Part shown: in pieces, positions 54,563-64,000 of the stretch
How positions within the stretch are numbered: position 1 is the stretch's first letter
Layout of the letters: the number at the start of each line of letters is the position of its first letter
Notes under the pieces: generated by a model
The model's input: only the letters and a program-made list of their open reading frames with translations
Database searches by the model: none
Told to the model about the DNA's origin: nothing
Assembly (NCBI RefSeq): GCF_900103875.1
Contig: NZ_LT629705.1
Location: forward strand, 2,117,001-2,181,000
Source of the DNA: Pseudomonas arsenicoxydans
Lineage (GTDB): Bacteria > Pseudomonadota > Gammaproteobacteria > Pseudomonadales > Pseudomonadaceae
Length of the DNA stretch: 64,000 nt
Direction of reading: 5' to 3'
Position numbers and translations under genes: made by a program

Positions 54563-55066
54563 CTAGCTGCGTGTGTCTGACGCCAGCCGCCGGGCCATGA
54601 AATGCAACGTGGGAAACAGCCCTGCCCAGAGCACTGCAATGCCCAGCAACGTTGGCGCCTGACCGTAGGGAAACTGCACGCCAGCCAGTTGTCCGCCAGC
54701 GTAATAAGACAACGGCCCACCCACGGCGCCCAGCAAGCTGGCGAGCCACCATGGGTTTGCGCTCCATTGCAGGCAATGACGCAATGTGGTTGCCAGTAAC
54801 GCCCATAACAGCATCAGCCAAAGCGGAATCAAGGGCGCGACTTCGTTGAACTCGAACACGCCCAGCCAGCGCAACGTACTGTCGACGGTGGTGCCCAGCA
54901 ACACAATGCTGAGGATCAAACGGCCTTCATCCGCCCAGCGACTTATCCACAGCAAATGAATCACCAGCGCCGTCAGGGCCAACAACAACCACAAACTGTC
55001 GCCACCGAGCACGCAGGCAAACCAGCCAAGCTGAAACAACAGGGCATTGGCGAGGCGTTCAAGCAT
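54563..55066 (-). CDS. DUF2878 membrane protein
   Basis: 167 residues with about five hydrophobic helices (for example LWLLLALTALVIHLLWI and LIPLWLMLLWALLATTL). It matches the DUF2878 proteins that accompany Cfa and DUF1365 in this operon type. It starts inside the cfa stop region (8-bp overlap) and is the last gene of the operon. Possibly involved in membrane-lipid modification, by association only. Confidence 0.8.
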   Translation of the reverse strand: MLERLANALLFQLGWFACVLGGDSLWLLLALTALVIHLLWISRWADEGRLILSIVLLGTTVDSTLRWLGVFEFNEVAPLIPLWLMLLWALLATTLRHCLQWSANPWWLASLLGAVGGPLSYYAGGQLAGVQFPYGQAPTLLGIAVLWAGLFPTLHFMARRLASDTRS

Positions 55067-56330
55067 CAAAACGGCCCAGCAGTGGCGCCGGCATCGCCGC
55101 CGGTTTGGCCAACAACAATTGCGCGGTGCCGATGGTGCGCTCCAGAAATCCACCTTCGCAGTAGCACAGGTAAAATTCCCACAGTCGCAGGAACGCCTCG
55201 TCGTAGCCCAATTCGCTCAAGCGACCGTGGGCGCGGCGAAAATTCTCGTGCCACAGGCGCAGGGTTCGTGCGTAGTGCAGGCCGAAATCTTCCATGTGCA
55301 GCAGGTTCATGTCGGTGTCACGACTGATGACTTCCAGCATCTTCTGCACACAGGGCAGGGCGCCGCCAGGAAAGATGTAACGCTGAATGAAATCGACGCT
55401 GCCCTTGGCCTGCTCGTACCGTTGTTCGCGGATAGTGATCGCCTGCAGCAGCATCAAGCCGTTACTTTTGAGCAGATGGGCGCATTGCTTGAAATACACC
55501 GGCAAGAAGCGATGACCTACCGCTTCGATCATTTCGATCGACACCAGTTTGTCGTACTGCCCGGTGAGGTCGCGGTAATCCTTGAGCAGCAGCGTGACCT
55601 GGTCCTGCAAGCCGAGGGCTTCGATTCGTTGTGCGGTAAACGCGTACTGCTCTTTTGAAAGGGTAGTGGTGGTGACCTTGCAGCCGTAATTCTGCGCGGC
55701 ATAGAGCGCCATGCTGCCCCATCCGGTGCCGATTTCCAGCAAGTGATCACTCGGTTTCAGCGCGAGTTTGCGGCAGATTCGTTCCAGTTTGTTCAGTTGG
55801 GCCTGTTCCAGACTGTCTTCGTCTGTCAGGAATTGCGCGGCGGAATACATCATCGTCGGGTCGAGAAACTGTTCAAACAGGTCATTGCCCAGGTCGTAGT
55901 GCGCCTCGATGTTTTTCTGCGAGCCCTTGCGGGTGTTGCGATTGAGCCAGTGCAGGCCCTGGACGAAAGGCCGGCCAAGTTTTGCCAGGCCACCTTCCAG
56001 CGCATCGAGGACCTCAAGGTTGCTGACAAAAACACGCACCACGGCGGTCAGGTCCGGCGAAGTCCAGTAGCCGTGGATGAACGCTTCGCCGGCGCCGATC
56101 GATCCGTTACTGGCCACCAGTCCCCACGCAGCCGCGTCGAGAATATGGATTTCCCCCAGCAAATGACTGCCCACGTTACCGAAGACCTGCCTTTCGCCGT
56201 CTTCGATGACCACCAGTTGCCCGTGTTGCAGCTGCGCCAGTTGCCGCAACACACCACGGCGCAGTAACGATCCGGTCAGGCCGTGGGTGCTGAGCAGATT
56301 GAATTTGGCCGAGGCACTAGAGCATTTCAT
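55059..56330 (-). CDS. cfa: Cyclopropane-fatty-acyl-phospholipid synthase family methyltransferase
   Basis: 423 residues. SAM site LEIGTGWGSMALYAA, LSKEQYAFTAQRI and VSIEMIEAVGHRF are classic CFA synthase motifs; the N-terminal domain binds the membrane. It modifies unsaturated acyl chains in phospholipids. In light-regulated Pseudomonas operons a homologue is discussed as UfaM, which makes methylated or furan fatty acids, so true cyclopropanation is not certain. It overlaps DUF1365 (14 bp) and DUF2878. Confidence 0.87.
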   Translation of the reverse strand: MKCSSASAKFNLLSTHGLTGSLLRRGVLRQLAQLQHGQLVVIEDGERQVFGNVGSHLLGEIHILDAAAWGLVASNGSIGAGEAFIHGYWTSPDLTAVVRVFVSNLEVLDALEGGLAKLGRPFVQGLHWLNRNTRKGSQKNIEAHYDLGNDLFEQFLDPTMMYSAAQFLTDEDSLEQAQLNKLERICRKLALKPSDHLLEIGTGWGSMALYAAQNYGCKVTTTTLSKEQYAFTAQRIEALGLQDQVTLLLKDYRDLTGQYDKLVSIEMIEAVGHRFLPVYFKQCAHLLKSNGLMLLQAITIREQRYEQAKGSVDFIQRYIFPGGALPCVQKMLEVISRDTDMNLLHMEDFGLHYARTLRLWHENFRRAHGRLSELGYDEAFLRLWEFYLCYCEGGFLERTIGTAQLLLAKPAAMPAPLLGRFDA

Positions 56331-57132
56331 GACGGCGATCCTTGGGCGGAATCAGGGCGGTTTTAAAGCTGCCATCGGCAGCCTGATGAGCAAAGATCGG
56401 CATGCGCTTGAGCAGCAGGCGCAGGGCTTGCCAGTAGATCGCCAGACAGGTTTTCGCTGTCATCCACGGAAAACGTCGCAAGTAACGGTGCAGGCTGGAG
56501 CGATCCAGCGTTTCGCGTTTGAGGTTGAGCGTGGCGTCGAACACTTTCAGTTCGCCCTGCCAGTCCGCCATGTGCACGCCAAGCTTTTGCGCCGCAGGGC
56601 TGAAGCTCATTCGGTATTCCAGATCCGGTGGCAAGAACGGCGAGACGTGAAATGCCTTCGCAACGGCGAAATGCTGATGGAAATCGCCAATGTCCTCCGG
56701 GGTTTTGGCTGGCAGGACATAGTGATAACGCTCGCGCCACGGGGTGTTGGTGACTTCACAGAGAATGGCCGCCAGCTGCCCGTCTGCTTCATGGCAGTAG
56801 AAAAAACTCACCGGGTTGAACGACAGGCCCCAACTGCGAGGCTGGGTCAGCAGACAGATCGAGCCTTGTGGCGTGTGGCCAATGGCTTGGCTGACAAGGG
56901 TTCGCACCGCATCAATAAGAGGTGTGCCGCTGCCGGTATAGGTTTTCAGGTAATCGCTCTCGCGAAACGAAAACGCTGCGAAACGACTGCGCCCCGAGAG
57001 CGGTGACAGGCCGAGCACGGCGTCTTGCTCGCTGAGGTCCAGGTACAGCAGGCCGATCCGGTAACGGAATGCGTGGGGCTTGGGGACAAATCGCCGATGG
57101 GCAATCCAGCCGCTATAGAGGGCGCTGTTCAC
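56317..57132 (-). CDS. DUF1365 protein
   Basis: 271 residues from a GTG at 57132 that overlaps the upstream flavoprotein stop by 4 bp. Hallmarks: VNSALYSGWIAHRRF near the start, HAFRYRIGLLYLDL, NPVSFFYCHE and WREMYHYVLP-like (WRERYHYVLP). The family always travels with the amine-oxidase-like flavoprotein and Cfa and is inferred to act in fatty-acid modification. Confidence 0.87.
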   Translation of the reverse strand: MNSALYSGWIAHRRFVPKPHAFRYRIGLLYLDLSEQDAVLGLSPLSGRSRFAAFSFRESDYLKTYTGSGTPLIDAVRTLVSQAIGHTPQGSICLLTQPRSWGLSFNPVSFFYCHEADGQLAAILCEVTNTPWRERYHYVLPAKTPEDIGDFHQHFAVAKAFHVSPFLPPDLEYRMSFSPAAQKLGVHMADWQGELKVFDATLNLKRETLDRSSLHRYLRRFPWMTAKTCLAIYWQALRLLLKRMPIFAHQAADGSFKTALIPPKDRRHEML

Positions 57133-58376
57133 AACACCTCTCCAAACGCGCGCGCCACGCGCAAGGCGCTGACCACGCCGTCTTCGTGAAAGCCGCTGGC
57201 CCAATAGGCACCGCAATACCAAGTGTGTTGCGCGCCATCCAGTTCTTCCCAACGGTTTTGCGCGGCGACGGCAGCCAGGCTGTATTGCGGATGGGCGAAA
57301 TTGGTTTTGGCGAGCACGTTGCCCGGGCTGATGCCGGCGCTCTGATTGAGGCTGACGCAGAACGTGGTCTCGCTCTGGATGCCTTGCAAAATGTTCATGT
57401 CATAGGTGACCGCAGCCCGAGTGTGGCCGGGACCGCCGAGTCGGTAATTCCAGCTGGCCCAGGCCAGTTTTCGCACGGGCAGCAGGCGTGTGTCGGTATG
57501 CAACACCACTTCGTTGTCGGCGTAGGGCAGGGCACCGAGGATGGAGCTTTCAGCATCGCTGGGCTTTGCCAGCAATTTCAGGGCTTGATCGCTGTGGCAC
57601 GCAAACACCACTTTGTCGAATCGCTCGCTGCCGGCGGCGCTGTGGATTACGACACCTTCTTCGTCGCGTTCGACCCGGGTCACTGGGCAGTTGAGGCGGA
57701 TGTTCTCTTTAAAGCTCGCCGTCAATGGCTTGATGTAGGCACTTGAGCCACCTTCAATCACCTGCCATTGCGGGCGATTGTTGACGGACAGCAGGCCGTG
57801 GTTTTTGAAGAATCGGATAAAGAATTGCAGCGGGAATCCCAGCATATCGGCCATGGACATCGACCAGATCGCGGCCCCCATCGGCACGATGTAATGCAGG
57901 ATGAATCGCTCGCCGTAGCCGTTGGCTTTCAGGTATTGGTCCAGCGTGATGTCGACAGCGATGCGGCCTTCATCCAGGTCGCGGCTGGCTTGTTTGTTGA
58001 AACGCAGGATGTCGCGCAGCATTCCCCAGAATCCTGGTGACAACAGATTTCGACGTTGGGCGAACAGGCTGTTGAGGGTATTGCCGTTGTACTCCAGGCC
58101 GGAGTCCGGGTCCGTTACCGAAAAGCTCATTTGCGTCGGCTTGAACCCCACGCCGATCTGACCCAGCAGGCGAATGAAATTCGGATAGGTCCAGTCGTTG
58201 AAGACGATGAAACCCATGTCCACGGCGTGACGCTGGCCATCGACGCTCACGCCCTCGGTGTGAGTGTGCCCGCCGAGCCGGTCACTGGCTTCGAACAGAG
58301 TGATCTCGTGACTGCGATTGAGCAGGTAGGCGCTGGTCAGGCCCGAGATGCCACTGCCGATAATAGCGATGTTCAT
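57129..58376 (-). CDS. NAD/FAD-dependent amine-oxidase-like flavoprotein
   Basis: 415 residues from the ATG at 58376. FAD site IAIIGSGISGLTSAYLL, then FEASDRLGGHTHT and a C-terminal HTWYCGAYWASGFHEDGV that closes the FAD fold. This is the flavoprotein of cfa-DUF1365 operons, suspected to oxidise or desaturate (methylated) acyl chains. ATGA overlap with the SDR gene upstream. Confidence 0.86.
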   Translation of the reverse strand: MNIAIIGSGISGLTSAYLLNRSHEITLFEASDRLGGHTHTEGVSVDGQRHAVDMGFIVFNDWTYPNFIRLLGQIGVGFKPTQMSFSVTDPDSGLEYNGNTLNSLFAQRRNLLSPGFWGMLRDILRFNKQASRDLDEGRIAVDITLDQYLKANGYGERFILHYIVPMGAAIWSMSMADMLGFPLQFFIRFFKNHGLLSVNNRPQWQVIEGGSSAYIKPLTASFKENIRLNCPVTRVERDEEGVVIHSAAGSERFDKVVFACHSDQALKLLAKPSDAESSILGALPYADNEVVLHTDTRLLPVRKLAWASWNYRLGGPGHTRAAVTYDMNILQGIQSETTFCVSLNQSAGISPGNVLAKTNFAHPQYSLAAVAAQNRWEELDGAQHTWYCGAYWASGFHEDGVVSALRVARAFGEVL

Positions 58377-59155
58377 GGCACATCCTGGATCGGTGGAGGG
58401 CTGCGGACCATACGCTTGCCGATTGCCAATTTGACTCGGTTGGGCATTTTCGACAGAGGCCAGAGAACCGCCATGAACAGTCCCGGAAAGGCGATTTCCA
58501 GTGGGTGGTGTTTGAGTTTGGCGAAGATGTGCCGGGCGGCTTTGGCGACCGGCCAACTGAGCGGCATCGGGAAGTCGTTTTTCGCGGTCAGCGGCGTTTC
58601 GACAAACCCCGGGCTGACCACCGTGACATCGATGCCTTCCGGCGCAAGATCAATGCGCAGGGATTCGAACAGGTAACGTAACCCGGCCTTCGATGCGCCA
58701 TAGGCTTCGGCCCGCGGAAGCGGCAGGTACGTCACCGAACTGGCCATGCCGACGAGATGCGCCGCCGTGCCCTTGCGTAGCAGCGGCAACGCGGCCTCGA
58801 TGCAATAGGCGCTCGCCAGCAGGTTGGTGCGCACCACGTGCTCGACGATCGACGCATCGAACTGCTGAACGTCGACGTATTCGCAGGTGCCGGCGTTGAG
58901 AATAACCGTGTCCAGAGAGCCCCATTGCCGGGCAATTTGCTCACCGATCTCACGCACTTCCTGGCTGTTGGTCAGGTCTCCCGGCACCACCAGCACTTGC
59001 CCGGGATAGCGCAGGGACAGGACTTTCAATACCGCTGTATTGCGCGAACTCACGGCCAGATGAGCACCGGTCTTCAGTATTTCTTCGGCCAGCGAGGCGC
59101 CGATGCCACTGCTGGCTCCGGTCAGCCAGTACCGCCGTGGAGGTACAAGACTCAT
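58373..59155 (-). CDS. Short-chain dehydrogenase/reductase
   Basis: 260 residues. NAD(P)-binding TGASSGIG (13-20), NAG motif (VILNAGT), a conserved Ser (GMASSVTYL) and catalytic YxxxK (YGASKAG) are intact. Unknown substrate, within the lipid-remodelling/photolyase operon. It has 4-bp overlaps on both sides. Confidence 0.9.
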   Translation of the reverse strand: MSLVPPRRYWLTGASSGIGASLAEEILKTGAHLAVSSRNTAVLKVLSLRYPGQVLVVPGDLTNSQEVREIGEQIARQWGSLDTVILNAGTCEYVDVQQFDASIVEHVVRTNLLASAYCIEAALPLLRKGTAAHLVGMASSVTYLPLPRAEAYGASKAGLRYLFESLRIDLAPEGIDVTVVSPGFVETPLTAKNDFPMPLSWPVAKAARHIFAKLKHHPLEIAFPGLFMAVLWPLSKMPNRVKLAIGKRMVRSPPPIQDVP

Positions 59156-59574
59156 CCCATTCTCCTTTTCAGCCAGGCAATCGCCCGACCCAATACGGGT
59201 AAATGTTCGTAAAGCAGTGCCCCGGCATCGAAGTAATCCCGTTGGCTATAAACCTTGTCGCGCCAGCGCAGGTGCGAGCACCCGTCGACTCGAATCAGCC
59301 GGCCGCCCGCCAGGCGTGGATGACGGTAGCTCATGACCCAGCGCAAGTAACCCTCGCCATCGCCGATCTGGTCAAAGCCGTGAAAGTCGAAACGAAGTTC
59401 ACTGACGTTGGCGTAGAGCTCGCCGAAGTAGTGGCTCAATTGTCCGAGGCCTTGCACTTCGTGCAGGGGATCGGTGAAGCGTATGTCGTCGGTGTAAAGC
59501 TCACCCAGGCGCTGCAAATTGTCTTTGTTCAACAGCACGAAGTGCTGGGCAAAACGCCGCAGGAAATCACTCAT
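59152..59574 (-). CDS. NTF2/SnoaL-like protein
   Basis: 140 residues from the ATG at 59574. A cone-shaped NTF2 fold is indicated by LYTDDIRFTDPLHEVQG, GRLIRVDGCSHLRWRDKVYSQ (in two parts) and a terminal helix. Such proteins can be small isomerases or ligand carriers. It overlaps photolyase (8 bp) and the SDR (4 bp), so strongly co-translated. Confidence 0.82.
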   Translation of the reverse strand: MSDFLRRFAQHFVLLNKDNLQRLGELYTDDIRFTDPLHEVQGLGQLSHYFGELYANVSELRFDFHGFDQIGDGEGYLRWVMSYRHPRLAGGRLIRVDGCSHLRWRDKVYSQRDYFDAGALLYEHLPVLGRAIAWLKRRMG

Positions 59575-61012
59575 GAGCCCCTCCTGCGTCTTGTCGTGAC
59601 GGCAGGTTTTTGAACGCGGCCAAGGCCCGCTGGCGTGAGGTGCTGAGGTTGACGATCGGTGACGGATAATCCGCCACGCCGAACAGGCCGCCAAGGTTCG
59701 CCGGGTTGTGCACTTCTTTTTTATTCAGACCGGCTAGTTCTGGAAGCCAGTGCTTGATGAACACACCCTCGGCGTCGAATTTCTCCGACTGGCTCAACGG
59801 ATTGAAAATACGGAAATAGGGTGCTGAGTCAGTCCCCGTCGAAGCGCTCCACTGCCAGCCACCGTTGTTCGCCGCCAGGTCGCCGTCGATCAAGTGGCGC
59901 ATGAAAAAACGTTCGCCTTCACGCCAGTCGATCAGCAGGTTCTTGGTCAGGAACATCGCGACCACCATGCGCAAGCGGTTGTGCATCCAGCCGGTCTCAA
60001 GCAGTTGGCGCATGGCGGCGTCGATGATCGGCAGGCCGGTGCGGGCTTCTTGCCAGGCGGCCAGTTCCTGCGGGGCATCGCGCCAGGCCAACGCTTCGGT
60101 TTCCGGGCGGAAGGCGCGGTGACGCGAAACCCGTGGGTAGCCCACCAGAATGTGTTTATAGAACTCGCGCCACAACAGTTCATTGATCCAGGTGACCGCG
60201 CCGACCTTACCGCTTTCGAACTCACCCTGATTACTGTGTAGTGCGGCGTGCAAACACTGGCGTGGAGAAATCACGCCGGCGGCGAGATACGCCGAGAGTT
60301 GGCTGGTGCCGGGTTTGGCCGGGAAATCGCGCTCGTTCTTGTAATAGTCGATCTGGGCGTCGGCGAAGGTGTCGAGGCGCCGACAGGCCTCGCGCTCACC
60401 GGCCGGCCAGAGTGCCCGCAAGCTGTCGCTCGGGGTTTCGAAACCGGTAATGTTTGACGGCATCAGGTCGCTGCTGATCGCCAGCGGCGTCTGCGCTGCG
60501 GGGGCTGCGACCAACCGGGGAAGCGAGCGGTGGAGGCGCTCGTAACAGACCTTGCGGAACTGGCTGAACACCTGGAAATACGTGCCGGTCTTGGTCAGCA
60601 CAGTGCCCGGCTTGAACAGCAATTGATCGAGGTAACTATAGAAGTCGATGCCGTTGGCATTCAGCGTTTCACTCACGGCCGCGTCACGACGACTTTCATG
60701 AACGCCGTACTCCTCGTTGACATGCACTGCGCCGACCTTCAATTGCCGACACAGATCGAGCAGCACATTCGGTGCGTCCTCCCAGCGCGACGCCTCGCGG
60801 ATCAGCAAAGGGATGTTCAGTTCGGCCAGTGCTTGGCTCAGCTCACTGAGGTTACGTAGCCAGAAATCCACTTTGCACGATGCGTCATCGTGCGCCAGCC
60901 ATTGCTCGGGGCTCAACAGGTAAACCGCCACTGTCGGGCCGCGCTCGGCGGCCGCCGACAGGGCGGTGTTGTCATGCAGGCGCAAGTCGCTGCGCAGCCA
61001 GATCAATTGCAT
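59567..61012 (-). CDS. phrB: Deoxyribodipyrimidine photolyase
   Basis: 481 residues from the ATG at 61012. The N-terminal alpha/beta antenna domain (LIWLRSDLRLHDNTAL) is followed by a helical FAD domain with the GTSQLSAYLA phosphate-binding turn. GDLAANNGGWQWSASTGTD carries the Trp electron-transfer region of class I CPD photolyases. It repairs UV dimers with blue light. It lies directly downstream of the MerR regulator. Confidence 0.94.
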   Translation of the reverse strand: MQLIWLRSDLRLHDNTALSAAAERGPTVAVYLLSPEQWLAHDDASCKVDFWLRNLSELSQALAELNIPLLIREASRWEDAPNVLLDLCRQLKVGAVHVNEEYGVHESRRDAAVSETLNANGIDFYSYLDQLLFKPGTVLTKTGTYFQVFSQFRKVCYERLHRSLPRLVAAPAAQTPLAISSDLMPSNITGFETPSDSLRALWPAGEREACRRLDTFADAQIDYYKNERDFPAKPGTSQLSAYLAAGVISPRQCLHAALHSNQGEFESGKVGAVTWINELLWREFYKHILVGYPRVSRHRAFRPETEALAWRDAPQELAAWQEARTGLPIIDAAMRQLLETGWMHNRLRMVVAMFLTKNLLIDWREGERFFMRHLIDGDLAANNGGWQWSASTGTDSAPYFRIFNPLSQSEKFDAEGVFIKHWLPELAGLNKKEVHNPANLGGLFGVADYPSPIVNLSTSRQRALAAFKNLPSRQDAGGAHE

Positions 61013-61033
61013 GGTGGTGTCCGCACGATTCAT

Positions 61034-61975
61034 TTAAATAAGCCCTCGCTGAACCATGTCCTGGTGGACCGATAACGGGTCTTCGGCCAGGAATAAATCA
61101 GCGATCTCACTGGTTTTTACGGACAACTCGGCAAGGTGGATGCATACCGTTGGTCCGGCAATCATTTTTGGGCAACTGATGCCGTTCAATAGTTTTGGCA
61201 GCTGCGCAAGATTCATGGCTTTGCTGGAATACAGCAGTACGCCGCGGGCTTGCAGGTGATCGACCGCCAGGGCGAGCTCGCCAGCCGGCAGTGGCCAGTC
61301 GAAGACTTCCACCGGGCAATCGGCGCTGCTGACCAGCCAGGCGGTCAGCCACAGGTGAGGTTCCAGTGGCAGGTCCGAGTAATTGATCAACAGCAGCGGT
61401 GCAGTACGCAACTGACGATTGTTATGGTAGATGCGCGCACCGAATTTGCTGCGTAGCCAGGAATAGAAAAACACGCGTTCCATTTGCGCGCCGAACTGGC
61501 CCTGCCAGCGTTGTTCCAGTTCTGCCAGTAATGGCATCAGCAGTTGTTCGCACAATGTGCGGGGCGGATACAACGCCATGGCCTGGTTGACGGTGTCATC
61601 CAGGGTGCGTTCGTTGAGGTGCGTCACTGCCTGCAACAACGTCTGGCAGAGCACCTGCCAGTCGTTCTCGACGACTTCGGAAAAGGCCTGAGGCGTATCG
61701 AGCAGTTGCTTGACCTGGCTGACGGCCACGCCGCGATTGAGCCAAGTGAGAATCGTCAAAATCCGTTGCACGTGTTCGGCAGAAAACAGGCGATGACCCT
61801 TGGGCGTGCGCTGGGGCACGATCAGGCCATAACGCCGTTCCCAGGCCCGCAGTGTCACGGCGTTGACCCCGGTTTGGCGCGCCACTTCACGAATCGGCAG
61901 CCAGCCTTCGTCCAGGGCTTTCTTGAAGTCGGCGCCCAGGTCTTCGCTGGCGCTGCTGTCGAGTGGGCTTTTCAT
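61034..61975 (-). CDS. MerR-family regulator, LitR/CarH-like
   Basis: 313 residues from the ATG at 61975. A MerR winged helix (about 25-95) shows YPIREVARQTGV-type sequence (LPIREVARQTGVNAVTLRAW) and YGLIVPQRTPKGHRLF. A helical bundle and Rossmann-like C-terminus follow, as in CarH/LitR. The cobalamin-contact motif Wx9EH of CarH is not kept: the equivalent is W-x8-ER (WQGQFGAQMER). Direct B12-dependent light sensing is therefore doubtful. Probably represses or activates this operon from the TGTACA boxes. Confidence 0.85.
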   Translation of the reverse strand: MKSPLDSSASEDLGADFKKALDEGWLPIREVARQTGVNAVTLRAWERRYGLIVPQRTPKGHRLFSAEHVQRILTILTWLNRGVAVSQVKQLLDTPQAFSEVVENDWQVLCQTLLQAVTHLNERTLDDTVNQAMALYPPRTLCEQLLMPLLAELEQRWQGQFGAQMERVFFYSWLRSKFGARIYHNNRQLRTAPLLLINYSDLPLEPHLWLTAWLVSSADCPVEVFDWPLPAGELALAVDHLQARGVLLYSSKAMNLAQLPKLLNGISCPKMIAGPTVCIHLAELSVKTSEIADLFLAEDPLSVHQDMVQRGLI

Positions 61976-61985
61976 GACATTGCCA

Positions 61986-62948
61986 TTAAATCGAGTTTCG
62001 CAGGCTGAGGTTTTCCGGGTGCGGTTGCAGGTAAACCTGCTGCGCAATGTACGGATCCGGGTGTTGGCGAAAGAAATGTTTGAGCAGGGTCAGTGGCACC
62101 ACCAGCGGCACGATGCCTTGGCGATACTGGCCTATGACATGCTGCATTTCCTGTTTGTCTTCAGGGCTGATGGCGCGTTTGAGATAGCCGCTGATGTGTT
62201 GCAGGACATTGGTGTGGGTGCGGCGTGTGGCGCATTTTTTCAATGCCGCCATCAATTCGCTGAAATAGCGCGGGCCCAGTTCCTGCGGATCGGTCTGGGC
62301 CATGTTGCCCAGCAGATTACCCAGGGTTTTGTATTGCTCCGGGTTGTGGGCCATCAACAGGTATTTGTAACGCGAGTGAAAGTCGGTGAGGCCGCGCCGG
62401 GTCAGGCCTTCCTGCAACAGCTGCTGCCAGGCGCTGTAGGCGAACACTCGGGTGAGAAAGTTCTCGCGCAATACCGGGTCGTTGAGGCGACCGTCTTCTT
62501 CCACTGGCAAGTCGGGGTGCAGGGCGCAGAACGCCTGGGCGTAAATGCCGCGTCCACCCCCGTCCACCGGAGAACCGTTGGCGTGATAGACCTTGACCCG
62601 ATCGAGGCCGCAGGAAGGGGATTTCTGCATGAAGATGTAGCCGCAGATATCGACCAGTTCTGCGGCCATTTTCTGTCCGTACTCGGCGAGCGGTCGGGTA
62701 ACGTTGATCTGAGGATTGACGGTGCCGACCGCCTCGGGATGGCTACCATCGCCGACCAGCCGAATCGGCTCGCGCGGTATGCCAAGGCCAATGGCGACTT
62801 CGGGGCACACCGGGACAAACTCGAAATAGTCCGTCAGGGTTCGACTGCACAACCGTGACTCCTTGTGCCCACCGTTGAAACGCACCTCGGCCCCCATCAA
62901 ACAGGCGCTGATGGCGATTTTCGATTTGGTCGCTGGCTGTTCGCGCAT
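61986..62948 (-). CDS. YbgA family protein (DUF523 + DUF1722)
   Basis: 320 residues from the ATG at 62948. An N-terminal DUF523 domain (about 8-150; ISACLMGAEVRFNGG, CPEVAIGL, MQKSPSCGLDRV) has conserved Cys residues. The C-terminal DUF1722 (about 190-315; RYKYLLMAHNPEQYKTLG) is typical of YbgA, which sits next to phr in many bacteria. Some homologues bind an iron-sulfur cluster or act in 2-thiouracil metabolism; the role here is unknown. First gene behind the TGTACA promoter. Confidence 0.88.
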   Translation of the reverse strand: MREQPATKSKIAISACLMGAEVRFNGGHKESRLCSRTLTDYFEFVPVCPEVAIGLGIPREPIRLVGDGSHPEAVGTVNPQINVTRPLAEYGQKMAAELVDICGYIFMQKSPSCGLDRVKVYHANGSPVDGGGRGIYAQAFCALHPDLPVEEDGRLNDPVLRENFLTRVFAYSAWQQLLQEGLTRRGLTDFHSRYKYLLMAHNPEQYKTLGNLLGNMAQTDPQELGPRYFSELMAALKKCATRRTHTNVLQHISGYLKRAISPEDKQEMQHVIGQYRQGIVPLVVPLTLLKHFFRQHPDPYIAQQVYLQPHPENLSLRNSI

Positions 62949-62971
62949 CGGAAGCACCTCGAATCTAAACC

Positions 62972-63045
62972 TGTACAAAGTAGTGGCTCTGTACAACATG
63001 ACTTCATCATAGATTCAAAGGTGTACAAGTCAAATTATTTGTATA
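62972..63045. promoter_or_regulatory. Paired TGTACA boxes upstream of ybgA
   Basis: TGTACA at 62972-62977, 62990-62995 and 63022-63027, and TGTATA at 63040-63045. Within each pair the spacing is 18 bp. Similar short TGTA-based boxes are bound by LitR/MerR proteins in light-inducible promoters, and the candidate regulator is encoded two genes downstream. Confidence 0.55.
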
Positions 63046-63081
63046 GGTTTTTTTCGCGCAGACGCATTTCTTGTGGGGGCG

Positions 63082-64000
<919 letters not shown>

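Overview
The window is chromosomal DNA of a Pseudomonas, most likely the fluorescens/putida side of the genus. The evidence is the order ychF-pth-rplY-prs-tRNA-Gln-ispE-lolB-(TPR lipoprotein)-hemA-prfA-prmC-moeB-murI-pagL, with an elongator tRNA-Met beyond ychF. As I recall, this matches the P. aeruginosa PA4661-PA4673.1 neighbourhood. REP/REPIN hairpins of the 'gtgggagcgggcttgcccgcgaag' type also fit.

Positions 1-12,600 are core genome: a short-chain fatty-acid transporter (partial), MFS carriers, a soluble PAS chemoreceptor resembling BdlA, a flavin reductase, an AraC regulator, D-Ala-D-Ala ligase, a HigBA toxin-antitoxin pair, gamma-glutamyltransferase and an M14-type peptidase.

Positions 12,633-37,688 are a 25-kb genomic island inserted in the 3' end of tRNA-Met. 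It is bounded by a 19-bp perfect (30-bp imperfect) direct repeat. A P4-type integrase lies beside the intact tRNA, and GGCATACA integrase-arm-like repeats sit at both ends. The tRNA's original terminator is stranded at the far end, 25 kb away. The right half (30.1-37.6 kb) is mobile-element machinery: an IS1182-family IS, a hairpin-rich non-coding stretch, two mirror-image arrays of TGTCGCC iterons flanking a DUF3987 (YfjI-like) gene, and two tyrosine recombinases.

The left half (13.1-30.0 kb) is the most interesting part, an apparent biosynthetic cluster with no NRPS or PKS. One arm, on the minus strand, encodes a DUF1330-like protein, a cytochrome P450, an outer-membrane beta-barrel and a MarR regulator. 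The divergent arm encodes an RND/MMPL exporter, a LolA-like periplasmic protein, an AlkC-type DNA glycosylase, a SAM methyltransferase, a two-nucleotide-domain flavoprotein, an amidohydrolase, a HemN-like radical SAM enzyme, an ATP-grasp ligase, a PLP decarboxylase and a cation/proton antiporter. An alkyl-DNA glycosylase and an envelope-spanning exporter next to tailoring enzymes suggest a self-protected, DNA-alkylating small molecule built from amino acids. I do not recognise it as a described system.

Positions 37,675-54,510 return to core genome: tRNA-Met, a chemoreceptor, an Fsr-type MFS pump, ychF to pagL and a YkgJ-type protein. Positions 54,563-64,000 hold a long, tightly overlapped minus-strand operon: an FAD oxidoreductase (partial), a Trp-rich protein, YbgA, a MerR/LitR-like regulator, photolyase, an NTF2-like protein, an SDR, an amine-oxidase-like flavoprotein, DUF1365, a Cfa-type methyltransferase and DUF2878. 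It resembles light/stress-responsive DNA-repair and lipid-remodelling operons. Paired TGTACA boxes precede ybgA.
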